A stretch of DNA of 64,000 nucleotides from Massilia violaceinigra (GTDB lineage: Bacteria; Pseudomonadota; Gammaproteobacteria; Burkholderiales; Burkholderiaceae_D). The position numbers and the translations under genes are program-made. Positions 19,369 to 27,317 of the stretch are shown piece by piece. The number at the start of each line of letters is the position of its first letter. Within the stretch, counting starts at the first letter, position 1. Under the pieces are notes generated by a model that saw nothing but the letters and a program-made list of their open reading frames with translations, made no database searches and was not told the origin of the DNA. Where the stretch lies: assembly GCF_002752675.1 (NCBI RefSeq), contig NZ_CP024608.1:1922001-1986000 (forward strand), read 5' to 3'.

Positions 19369-20334
19369 ATGCTGATCAACTGCGTCGCCTACCAGGAAGG
19401 CAAAAAGCTGTCCGACATTTCCGTCGAAGCCATCAGCGACTATATTCAAAAACCCGACTGCTTCGTGTGGGTGGCCCTGAAGGACGCCCAGCCGGATGAA
19501 CTGGCCATCATGCAGCACGAATTCGGCCTGCACGAACTGGCGGTGGAAGACGCGCTGCGCGGCCACCAGCGGCCCAAGATCGAGGAGTACGGCGATTCGC
19601 TGTTCGTGGTCGTGCAAACGGTCGAGATGGATGGCGATGAGATGAGCGTGGGCCAGGTGGCCATGTTCGTCGGCGACAATTACGTGCTCTCGGTGCGCAA
19701 CAATGTGATGCGCGGTTTTCTCGGCGTGCGCGCGCGTGCCGAACGCGAACCGCACCTGCTGGCCAAGGGCTCGTCGTTCGTGCTCTATGCGCTGATGGAT
19801 GCGGTGGTCGACCGCTATTTTCCGGTGGTCGATGCGCTCGAAACGGAACTCGAAACGATCGAAGACCGGATTTTTATCCGCGGCTCGCAGCGCACCAATA
19901 TCGAACGCCTGTATGAACTCAAGCGCAAGGTGCTGATGCTGCGCCACGCGGTCACGCCGCTGCTCGACGCCATCGGCAAGCTGCATGGCGGACGGGTGCC
20001 GGCGTTCTGTCTCGACACCCAGGAATACTTCCGCGATGTGCACGATCACCTGCAAAGGATCAACGGCGCGCTCGATACCATCCGCGATACGATCGGCACG
20101 GCGATCCAGGTCAACCTGTCAATGGTGGCCATCGACGATGGCGAAGTCAATAAACGGCTGGCCGCCTGGGCTGCGATCTTCGCGGTGTTTACCGCGTTCG
20201 CCGGGGTGTGGGGGATGAACTTCGACTTCATGCCGGAGCTGAAATGGAAGTACGGCTACGCCGTTGCGATCAGCGCGATGATCAGCGTGTGCGTCTACCT
20301 GTACTACCGGTTCAGGAAATCGGGCTGGTTGTAG
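19369..20334 (+). CDS. corA: CorA-family magnesium/divalent cation transporter
   Basis: A 321-residue CorA protein. The long cytoplasmic N-terminus is followed by two C-terminal membrane helices. The signature G282-M-N284 lies at the end of the first helix (FAGVWGMNFDFMPE), and the protein ends with the usual basic tail. CorA pentamers carry Mg2+ (or Co2+/Ni2+) across the inner membrane. It has its own small upstream region after ntrC and looks monocistronic. It marks the left border of the AT-rich island. Confidence 0.93.
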   Translation: MLINCVAYQEGKKLSDISVEAISDYIQKPDCFVWVALKDAQPDELAIMQHEFGLHELAVEDALRGHQRPKIEEYGDSLFVVVQTVEMDGDEMSVGQVAMFVGDNYVLSVRNNVMRGFLGVRARAEREPHLLAKGSSFVLYALMDAVVDRYFPVVDALETELETIEDRIFIRGSQRTNIERLYELKRKVLMLRHAVTPLLDAIGKLHGGRVPAFCLDTQEYFRDVHDHLQRINGALDTIRDTIGTAIQVNLSMVAIDDGEVNKRLAAWAAIFAVFTAFAGVWGMNFDFMPELKWKYGYAVAISAMISVCVYLYYRFRKSGWL

Positions 20335-20348
20335 CGTGCCGAATTTCG

Positions 20349-20620
20349 TTATACACAAGGTGAAAGCAGCTGCATTTCACGATGAGCCTGCGCACAAGCT
20401 CGCACGTCACGCAGCCCTTCCAGTTCGTCCTGGCGCCTGGCGCGTCATCACTTTTTCGAGCAATTAGGCCGCCGACTGGTGCAATCAACCGTGCCATGTC
20501 CTGTACCGATCGATCAGCGCGGCTTACCGCTGCCGCGTTGGTCGCGACACGGTTGGTCGACAATACGTCGAAAAGGCCGAGCGGTTCACGCGCTGTCGCT
20601 ACTGTATGCTTCGGATGCAC
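20349..20620 (-). pseudogene. Decayed IS4-family transposase C-terminus
   Basis: On the minus strand a frame reads VGGLIARKSDDAPGARTNW. This matches the C-terminal signature of IS4-type transposases (G-G-x-x-x-R-K-x-D-x-x-P-G-x-x-x-x-W). The sequence then continues in another frame as EGLRDVRACAQAHREMQLL to a stop at 20349, again transposase-like, so one base has been lost or gained near the W codon. The upstream part is not recognisable. It is a relic at the left edge of the island. Confidence 0.6.
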
Positions 20621-21113
20621 GTACATGCGCCTTGCACCCTTAGCTCAGCGGACCGTGCCTTTGCGCCTGTTGGCCGTTGAGGTCCAGTTCAGTTCTGCAG
20701 ACACAATATCTCTGGATGCCCCGCTATCCTTTACTCAGTCTGCTGCCATAATTTCCATCAATGTCCTTGCTCGCCGCTTCCCACCTGCATCGAGTTGCTA
20801 GAATTCCGTTTCCGTTCATGCCATCGATCGGTTGGACAATTGCGCGACGCAAAAGTCATGAGGAAACGCCATGTCCTTGCTGTTTAAAAATGCAGCGCCA
20901 AGTCATTGATTGTAAACACCGTTTGAAACCTCAGATGGTGACAGCTGAGTTGTGTATAACAAGGTGCCTACGCGTATCGCCAGCCATGCGGGTTTGTTGT
21001 TAATGTGGTTTGCATATATTGGTCGCGACGCATGCAAAGACGCGCCGCCAGCCATAATACCGCCTGCCGGTTTAATGCGCAGTCTCATCTTTGCAACCAG
21101 AACTGCCTACCTA
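20621..21113. other. Intergenic region without a supported gene
   Basis: About 490 bases of mixed composition. Short frames on both strands have no recognisable motifs. A stretch at 20634-20651 resembles the first 18 bases of a tRNA but cannot complete the acceptor stem. Confidence 0.4.
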
Positions 21114-21267
21114 AAATATAGGTAACTGTTCAGCCCGTATGACAGCTAGTAAAAAGCGTGCATTTTTGCTGGAAAATTGGGCAAGCTGGAATTTTATGCC
21201 GCCTTTTTAAGCAAAAATCGACGCTTTTCGATAGCTCTTCATAGGGGCTAGACAGTTATAAATATAG
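21114..21267. mobile_element. IS66-like MITE with 8-bp target duplication
   Basis: A 138-base element (21122-21259) with about 49-base imperfect inverted ends. The left end starts GTAACTGTTCAGCCC and the right end, read inward, starts ATAACTGTCTAGCCC; both arms end in ATTTTTGCT. It is flanked by perfect 8-base direct repeats AAATATAG at 21114-21121 and 21260-21267. GTAA-type ends and 8-base duplications are characteristic of the IS66 family. There is no coding capacity, so it would be moved in trans. Confidence 0.8.
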
Positions 21268-21359
21268 CTTCACGTCGCTTCCAGATGTGCTGTCCGGTTT
21301 CATCCATTTTCGCTCGATGATATTTTCTTTTGCGTTGCCAAATTTAACTCATAAATATA

Positions 21360-21388
21360 CTGACGAAAAATTAATTTTGATTTAAAAT
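21360..21388 (+). promoter_or_regulatory. Candidate promoter of the bacteriocin gene
   Basis: CTGACG, a 17-base AT-rich spacer, then TAAAAT. The -10 matches 5 of 6 and the -35 core TGAC is present. Transcription would begin near 21395, giving an untranslated leader of about 85 bases. Confidence 0.5.
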
Positions 21389-21393
21389 TACGG

Positions 21394-21431
21394 CACAGGC
21401 AGTTCGGAAAATAGGTTGCAAACTGCCTGTG
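21394..21431 (+). promoter_or_regulatory. Hairpin or operator in the bacteriocin 5' leader
   Basis: CACAGGCAGTT and AACTGCCTGTG form a perfect 11-base inverted repeat with a 16-base centre, immediately after the predicted transcription start. It could be an RNA hairpin at the 5' end or a DNA operator for a dimeric regulator. Confidence 0.6.
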
Positions 21432-21479
21432 ATCTAGCCCTGCGTGGCAGATTTTAAAACTAAAAAAGGAAAAAAATAG

Positions 21480-21821
21480 ATGCGTGCATTAAATATGAGC
21501 GAGTTGGACTATGTTTCTGGTGGCGCGGTAGACGACACCAGTGGTGCACTGAACCTGACAATTGATGGAAATGGCGTACAGTGCATGCCAGAAATTACGA
21601 CCACTGCGCCGATGCAATATCAATCAATCGCCTCGATCGGAAACGATTACACCGAAATGGGTGTCGGCTTTGCTGGTTGGGGCCTTGCTGGCGGGCTCGC
21701 CATTGCCGCAGGCAGCGTCGCCGCAGCGCCTGCGTTGGTTGTAACTGCCGTGGTAGTATTGGCATATTGGTCGAGTGTACTCGTGGTTGATTCCTTCGGT
21801 AATACCCAGCACCCGCAATAA
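21480..21821 (+). CDS. Class II microcin/bacteriocin precursor, double-glycine leader
   Basis: A 113-residue precursor. The first 15 residues, MRALNMSELDYVSGG, form a double-glycine leader nearly the same as that of microcin V (pattern MR-x-L-x-x-x-ELD-x-VSGG). Cleavage after GG by the C39 peptidase at 22942 would give a 98-residue mature peptide. The mature part begins with a polar segment containing a single Cys (NGVQCMPE) and ends with a long Gly/Ala/Val-rich hydrophobic stretch (about residues 60-105), typical of membrane-targeting bacteriocins. The mature sequence is not one I recognise. AAAGGAAAAAAATAG precedes the ATG. A terminator follows eleven bases after the stop. Confidence 0.85.
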   Translation: MRALNMSELDYVSGGAVDDTSGALNLTIDGNGVQCMPEITTTAPMQYQSIASIGNDYTEMGVGFAGWGLAGGLAIAAGSVAAAPALVVTAVVVLAYWSSVLVVDSFGNTQHPQ

Positions 21822-21831
21822 CATCCCGGAG

Positions 21832-21865
21832 CCTGAATGGTGTGATTCTCGCCGTTCAGGTTTTT
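21832..21865 (+). terminator. Terminator of the bacteriocin gene
   Basis: CCTGAATGG and CCGTTCAGG pair (one mismatch) around an 11-base loop, followed by TTTTT. It begins 11 bases after the stop codon, so the precursor is transcribed alone. Confidence 0.8.
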
Positions 21866-22125
21866 GGAAAAGAAATACATAAATGTAAGAGAAAAGGTGC
21901 TTCAGTAGCCGAGTATGGAAAGAATTACCTGGAGCCGGCCTCATAGGCAGCATTTCTTGGCGTTAAGGATGGCCCGCACACATTAATAAGACCATCTAAA
22001 ATAATTGTCGAGCGCTTGCGCGGTTCCCCTCAGTGTTAGGTTGAAAAAATCAATGACTTTGTAGATCGGACATTGAAATATCGTACATGCTGTAGCGTCC
22101 ATTTCCCATCTGTGAAAAAAACAAA
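21866..22125. other. Intergenic region in the island
   Basis: About 260 AT-rich bases between the bacteriocin terminator and the next small ORF. No motif or frame longer than about 23 codons with a start is convincing. Confidence 0.4.
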
Positions 22126-22308
22126 TTGAGCTATCATATTTTAATTGTCTTGGCAATCCTGGTGTCTAGCCTGATTGCGTTGAAAATGAAAAAAATAACA
22201 TTTCCTGTTCCGGAAAAAAAATCCCGTAATGCTGCGATTTTTCTTTTAAGTATTGCCGTGATGAGTGCCGCACCAGCGTTTCTGAAGTGGATCAATGCGG
22301 CGACATGA
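22126..22308 (+). CDS. Small two-helix membrane protein, candidate immunity protein
   Basis: A 60-residue frame from a TTG codon, with no strong Shine-Dalgarno (GTGAAAAAAAC upstream). It encodes two hydrophobic helices, ILIVLAILVSSLIAL and IFLLSIAVMSAAPAFL, separated by a basic loop with KMKK and PEKKSR. Small basic membrane proteins next to a microcin precursor are often its immunity protein, so that role is suggested by position and topology only. Codon and base use match the AT-rich island. It may instead be a gene fragment. Confidence 0.4.
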   Translation: MSYHILIVLAILVSSLIALKMKKITFPVPEKKSRNAAIFLLSIAVMSAAPAFLKWINAAT

Positions 22309-22579
22309 TTTGACGCTGCAGTCTTACCGTAAGTCTGTCCGCAGTTCATGCTAGTGCCATAAAAATTGCCCTCGGCTGCTCCCCTCCACAGATATGTTTG
22401 TCGCTTTGTCCCGTCGGATGCCTGAATTCGTTGATCTTCTATTTTGAAGCAAGGAATCGACAACGCAATACCGCACCCGCCCTGTGCGCAACGATAACTG
22501 CGCCTCATTCCCGCACCCCACTTGTCGACGGTCTGCTCCTGTAAGAGTTTTGTTCTGGCCGGCGCATACGCTATTGCCG
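22309..22579. other. Intergenic region in the island
   Basis: About 270 bases. Minus-strand frames of 78-124 codons cross it but show no motifs and no Shine-Dalgarno; I see no supported gene. Confidence 0.4.
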
Positions 22580-22929
22580 CTACTCAAGCGTCAGATTAGC
22601 TTTGTCTCCCGTCGCTAGGGCGCGCCGCCCGTTGCTGGCGCTGCTGCGCGCCGTCACATACGCCGTGCAGCGCCCGGGCGTGTTGGCCAAAAGGCAGCCG
22701 CCAATCTGGGTTACGTTGAGCGGCGACATTTTTCGCACAGTTGTTCTATCGCCTCAACCTCGAGTTCAAAGCGGATGATCGTTGCGTCGCAATACGAGTA
22801 ATTCGGTGCCAGCCAAACCACGTCGGGATGAGTCGTTCTGACGCCCTGCCACCGGTCGAACTGGCCGATTTGATGGTGACGGATCGTCAGGAATATTCTG
22901 CAACCCGCCTCAATTGATGGCCGCTGCAA
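22580..22929 (-). pseudogene. Two short overlapping frames downstream of the exporter, possible broken gene
   Basis: Directly after the exporter stop, in the same frame, a 72-codon reading frame (22929-22711, TTG start) encodes a segment with FLTIRHHQIGQFDRWQGV and AIEQLCEKC. A second frame (22729-22580, ATG start, 49 codons, high GC with strongly coding-like codon choice) overlaps its end. Together they look like one decayed gene with a frameshift, but I recognise neither part. They could also be two tiny genes co-transcribed with the exporter. Confidence 0.3.
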
Positions 22930-22941
22930 ACGGCAGCGCGC

Positions 22942-25089
22942 TCATGTGTTAGTGACGGCAACCTCTGGCTGTGGGGATTTTTCAATCATCTCAGCGTTGT
23001 TATCCTTATCAAGGTTGCGCAATTCTACGACTTGGCCCCCGCGCAATTCAACGACTCTCTGCGCCGATGCGATTGTTTCCGGCCGATGGGCTACCATGAT
23101 GCAAGTCAGGTTAAGCTGCTTGATAGCGGCATTTACCCTCTTTTCATTATGGATGTCCAGGTGGCTGGTGGCTTCATCCAGTGCTAGCACGATTGGTGAC
23201 TTATATAAGGCACGAGCCAATAAAATGCGCTGTTTCTGCCCGCCGGAAAGACTGCTTCCCATATCCCCCACCAGAGTTTGATATCCCATCGGCATCGCTG
23301 CTATTTCAGCATGCACGGATGCCATTAATGCACAGTGCTCGACTTTCGCACTATCGGTGCTCTCGTTGAAAAAATTAATGTTATCGAGAATCGAGCCGGC
23401 TAAGAGAACGTCGTCCTGCATGACAGTTCCGACCAGTTTCCGATAAGTGCGAAGACCAAGTTGGCGAATCGGGATATCATCGATCAGGACATCGCCTTCA
23501 GTCGGTTCCAGCAAGCCAAGAATAATTTTGCACATCGTCGTTTTTCCACATCCACTTGGACCCACCAAAGCAATGCTTTGACCGGCCGGAATATGCAGGC
23601 TGACGTTGTCGAGCACCCAAGGCTCTCCTTCGGCGTATCGAAATTTCACGTTTCTCAAGGTTATGGCGGGACGAATTCTGCTCGTCTCCGTTTCCACAAT
23701 TAAGTCGGTTTCGGCTTCTTCCAGCACGATGTCGGCCAGCCTTTCGGCGTGCATGCCGAGCATCTTAACGTTAATGTATAAATCGATGAGACTGACGATC
23801 CTGCCCGAGAAAGTACCGGCGTAACTCATAAAGGCCATGAGCATGCCGATGGTCAAGGCATTTTCCATGACCAAGCCGGCACCCAGATAGAAGAGCGCGA
23901 GGCCTTGGGCTCCCGTGATCGCGGTGCTGGAAACTTTGAAGGTAATACCAATTTTTTGCGTTTTGATATCGCGATTGATAACGTCCTGTCTCAAGTTTTG
24001 CCACCTGGCGGCGCGTTCGGCTTCGCGGCCAAACAACTTCAGAGGGACGATTGCGCGGATCGTCTCAAGAAAATTTGAACTTTCCTTGGCCGACAATATC
24101 AGGCGTTCGCTCGACGCTTCCCGCAAGGGATGAAAGAACGCCCAGCGTAATAAAGCATAAAAGGAAACGGCGATGATGACGATCAAGCATAATTTCGGAC
24201 TGTATAGAAGCATCATGCCCAACGCCATGAGCGCCATTACACCGTCCAAAACGCTCTCTACGCACAAACTCGTGAGGGTCCCTTGGATCGCCCCGATACT
24301 CCCGAAACGCGAAACAATATCGCCCAAATGGCGCTTTTCAAAATACGATACCGGCAAGCGCATCATGTGGGTAAATACCCGGGTGGTCCACTGAAATCCA
24401 ATGTCTATACTCCATCGCATCAAGAACCAGCTACGAGCCAATCCGATTGCCGTTTGGGTTATCAAAAGCAGGGCAAACCCGAAAACCAGCACTTTCAGCA
24501 GCTCCCGATCGCCGCTGATGATTACCTCATCGACCACGAATTGGTTGAATAATGGCGTTACAATCGCGAAGATTTCCAGTGCCAGGGCAAGCATAATTAC
24601 CTGGACGAGCGCACGCCGCAATCCAATTATCTTGCCGGCAAGTTCCCTGATGGATATTTTTTTGGTTCGATCTTCTTTCTTGAATGCCGCGGTCGGGCAC
24701 AGTTCCAAGGCGACCCCGGTGAAGTGGTGGGATACCTCTTCAAGCGTCATGCGGCGCTCGCCTACCGCAGGGTCTAGCAGAACGACGGTGATTTTTCCCC
24801 GAAGGCCTCTTGAGATTCTTTTGAGAACGACAAAGTGGTTGAGGTCCCAATGCAGGATGCACGGCACTTGAAGTTCCTGCAATTCGTCAAGTTCGAGGCG
24901 GAGAGGGCGGGCCGCAAGATTCATGGCTGCAGCGTGGCGCATGAGTTGATTAAGCGTCGCGCCCTTCAAGCTAATGGCGAATTGCCTGCGTAATTCGCTC
25001 AGGTCGGAGTTAAAGCCGAAGTGGCTGGCGACTATGGCAAGGCACGCAAGCCCGCATTCGCTTGACTCATTTTGCAGAATAGACTTCAT
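22942..25089 (-). CDS. Peptidase C39 ABC transporter (CvaB/PCAT type), bacteriocin maturation and export
   Basis: A 715-residue fusion. The N-terminal C39 peptidase has Q6, catalytic C12 (SSECGLAC), H85 (HWDLNHFVVL) and D106-P107. Six membrane helices span about 160-430. The C-terminal ATPase has Walker A GPSGCGKTT (about 508-516), signature LSGGQKQR and Walker B IVLALDEATSHLD. It cuts double-glycine leaders and pumps the peptide through the inner membrane; all catalytic residues are intact. Its substrate is most likely the precursor at 21480. The ATG at 25089 lacks a Shine-Dalgarno, and it follows the HlyD gene by 98 bases on the same strand. Confidence 0.95.
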   Translation of the reverse strand: MKSILQNESSECGLACLAIVASHFGFNSDLSELRRQFAISLKGATLNQLMRHAAAMNLAARPLRLELDELQELQVPCILHWDLNHFVVLKRISRGLRGKITVVLLDPAVGERRMTLEEVSHHFTGVALELCPTAAFKKEDRTKKISIRELAGKIIGLRRALVQVIMLALALEIFAIVTPLFNQFVVDEVIISGDRELLKVLVFGFALLLITQTAIGLARSWFLMRWSIDIGFQWTTRVFTHMMRLPVSYFEKRHLGDIVSRFGSIGAIQGTLTSLCVESVLDGVMALMALGMMLLYSPKLCLIVIIAVSFYALLRWAFFHPLREASSERLILSAKESSNFLETIRAIVPLKLFGREAERAARWQNLRQDVINRDIKTQKIGITFKVSSTAITGAQGLALFYLGAGLVMENALTIGMLMAFMSYAGTFSGRIVSLIDLYINVKMLGMHAERLADIVLEEAETDLIVETETSRIRPAITLRNVKFRYAEGEPWVLDNVSLHIPAGQSIALVGPSGCGKTTMCKIILGLLEPTEGDVLIDDIPIRQLGLRTYRKLVGTVMQDDVLLAGSILDNINFFNESTDSAKVEHCALMASVHAEIAAMPMGYQTLVGDMGSSLSGGQKQRILLARALYKSPIVLALDEATSHLDIHNEKRVNAAIKQLNLTCIMVAHRPETIASAQRVVELRGGQVVELRNLDKDNNAEMIEKSPQPEVAVTNT

Positions 25090-25187
25090 AGGAGGATATA
25101 CAGGAAAAATTTAATGAATCAACCGCACGGCAATTTTGGAGAAAGAGCGGCGGAAATGGTCGTACTTGAGGTCGATGAAGACCGGTT

Positions 25188-26540
25188 TCAGCGTCGTGTG
25201 ACGGCGAGCAAAGGTTCCGCGATCCACTCCCAAATCTTCCGGCTGTCCTGCTGTACGTCGGCGTCGAGTGTCATGCCCGGCTTAAGAGCCTGTTTTGTGC
25301 CATAGGTATCGATGGTCTGCTTGTCCAATTTCACTTTTATCCGATAGACACCTTCGTTGGGATTGACCCCTATCGTATTTTGTTGAGCATTGCTGAGAAT
25401 GGTACTCGCGACGTTTGAAGGAAGCTCATTGGGCGCGAATGGCGTCTTGCTGACATCAATGATAGTCCCCCGTTGCAAGCCAAATTTTTGATAGGGGTAA
25501 GCCTGGTATCGTATAAGCACAGATTGTCCAGGCGCAATAAATCCCGCGGTTCTGCTGTGGGCATAAAGATGTACTTGTAATTCATTGCTGGCGGAGCTTG
25601 CGCTATTCTTGGGAATGAGGGTTGCCAGCACCTGCGCTGCATTTACGAATTGTCCAGGCTGATACGTTACCGTGGTAACAATTCCGTCTTGCTGAGCGAC
25701 AACCAAACTTGTTTTTCGATTTTGGTTTTCCGCGACCTCTTGATCCAAGGAGGCGACTGCCCGTCGAAGTTGCGCCATGATTGAACTATGATTTGCCGCC
25801 ACGTCAATCTTTTCCGACTCTAAACTCATTTGGTTGGACTTCAGCTGTACTTTTGACCGTTTCAGCGTGCTTATGCGGGAAGTCAGGTCTAATACATCTT
25901 CCAATTTCTGTTGCGACTGCACAGATGAAACGAATCCGCTGGTTTGCAAAGTGTCGAATTTATCCCGGTTTTTTTCCGCGAGGCTCAGACGGCGTTCAGC
26001 CAAAGCCAGTTCCTGATCGATCTGTTCCGCTTCCATAAGGAGGTTGGCCATGCGCGCGTTAATGCTTCGGTTTTTTTCGCTGTCTTGCGCGACCCGTGTG
26101 GCGCGTTCGCCTTCGAGGGTTTGCTTCCGAATGCCCAGCTGCTGGCCGATCAGCTCAGTTATCTCCCCGTTATTCCCCTGGCGTTCAGTGGAAAGCTCGA
26201 ACAAAATTTGACCGGCCTTGACCTGCTGACCTTCAACCACATGATTTTGCACCAATACGCCTGCATTGAGGGAGCTGATGGTAAGACTCCCACTGATTGG
26301 CGTTGTAATCCCCGAAATGCGCGCCTTTTTTGTTACGCTTCCGAACGCCATAAACATGATTAAACATGATGCAATTGCCAGTGAGCAGAAAGCAATGACG
26401 CTTCTTGAAATTGGCTGAGCCAAGCGAATCGCGCCGATCCATTGCGCGCTTTTTGACGCGAGAACTTCGCTGCGAAACAGTGGCGGTGGATGCGCTTCAC
26501 CGCTTGGGGTATGTCTGGGTTGTTTTTCGGGATTCAGCAT
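25188..26540 (-). CDS. HlyD-family periplasmic adaptor for bacteriocin export
   Basis: A 450-residue membrane fusion protein of the CvaA/RaxA type. One membrane helix lies at residues about 42-64 (VIAFCSLAIASCLIMFMAF), followed by the first lipoyl/barrel part (SLNAGVLVQNHVVEGQQVKAGQILFEL), a long coiled coil (about 130-290) and the second barrel half (GIVTTVTYQPGQFVNAAQVLATLIP). It links the ABC exporter at 22942 to an outer-membrane TolC-type channel, which is not in this window. It is the first gene of the exporter operon. No good Shine-Dalgarno is visible. Confidence 0.93.
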   Translation of the reverse strand: MLNPEKQPRHTPSGEAHPPPLFRSEVLASKSAQWIGAIRLAQPISRSVIAFCSLAIASCLIMFMAFGSVTKKARISGITTPISGSLTISSLNAGVLVQNHVVEGQQVKAGQILFELSTERQGNNGEITELIGQQLGIRKQTLEGERATRVAQDSEKNRSINARMANLLMEAEQIDQELALAERRLSLAEKNRDKFDTLQTSGFVSSVQSQQKLEDVLDLTSRISTLKRSKVQLKSNQMSLESEKIDVAANHSSIMAQLRRAVASLDQEVAENQNRKTSLVVAQQDGIVTTVTYQPGQFVNAAQVLATLIPKNSASSASNELQVHLYAHSRTAGFIAPGQSVLIRYQAYPYQKFGLQRGTIIDVSKTPFAPNELPSNVASTILSNAQQNTIGVNPNEGVYRIKVKLDKQTIDTYGTKQALKPGMTLDADVQQDSRKIWEWIAEPLLAVTRR

Positions 26541-27317
26541 GAATAGTAAGTTAGTTCGCAGAAACGCGTATCGGCACTCAGTAAGACGAGTTTCTGATAT
26601 TGCAGATTAGGATAGAAAAGCGATGCGGGGATGCGGCGAGGAAAACAGATTTAAATAGTCAAAATTTATTTCTCAGATATTAACTATTTAAAGTTGTGAT
26701 TTATTGGTTTTGCGAGGAGTAAGTAAGCAAGAAAATTTTGACAAATATAGCCGGCATGTCTCGAAATTGCGGATGAATTTTTCCGTTCCGTGCGCTGCTT
26801 TTCATCGTGCGGAAAAGTGGGATTATAAGCCATCTTTCCAAAATATCAAAAAAATTAATGCACGCAGAACGAGAATCCGATGCTTCGGCTGGTGATGTTT
26901 TGGGAAGGTAGGTAAACAACGTATGTCCAGCGGTAGCAAGCTGGTGCGGGCCGCCGCGAGTGAGCCAGGCCTGCTCTGTTTGTACGGGGCGCGTGAACGT
27001 CGCGGAGCGGTAGCCTGTCTGGACTTCGCAAATTCAGGAATGCAATCATTTAAAACGGCCGTGCCCGGTACGCGTCCGGGAATATGTTCCCGTGATCTAT
27101 GCAATGCGGCTACCGGCAGAGCCGAAAGACGCCTTATGCGCGTTACCGTTGCAATGTCTTTTTGGTAGCCGAGATGTCCTGGCAGTGAGTTGAATAAAAC
27201 GTGGCGAAATCCCTGCGGGCGCCGACGTCGCGCAAAACGTCGTTAACCATGGACGCGTCGTCGCGCGCCAGGACATTTTATTTCCCGGCGTACGCTATTA
27301 CCTTACCGCGAGGCGGT
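26541..27317. other. Gene-poor region upstream of the exporter operon
   Basis: About 780 bases; the first 350 are AT-rich and must contain the exporter promoter (minus strand). Apart from the inverted repeat at 26650-26692, no motif is clear. Frames of 60-93 codons on both strands overlap each other and have no recognisable sequence. Confidence 0.5.
26650..26692. promoter_or_regulatory. Inverted repeat upstream of the exporter operon
   Basis: TTTAAATAGTCAA and TTAACTATTTAAA are 13-base arms with one mismatch, separated by 17 bases, about 110-150 bases before the HlyD start. The spacing and AT-rich palindrome could be an operator; a hairpin is also possible. Confidence 0.4.

Noticed and set aside
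20634..20651. GCACCCTTAGCTCAGCGG, like the first 18 bases of a tRNA
   Set aside because: No matching acceptor 3' strand, anticodon arm or T-arm follows, so it is neither a tRNA nor a clear attachment site.
25072..25305. 77-codon plus-strand frame with AGGAGG-like sequence between the HlyD and exporter genes
   Set aside because: It mostly mirrors the 3' end of the HlyD gene in antisense and has no recognisable sequence.
26704..27168. Plus-strand frames of 63 and 81 codons upstream of the COG2509 gene
   Set aside because: They overlap minus-strand frames of similar size, show no motif, and the codon pattern is not convincing.
27174..27276. ATGTCCTGGC and GCCAGGACAT, 10-base inverted ends 83 bases apart
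   Set aside because: Too short and without target duplication or other copies in the window to call a mobile element.
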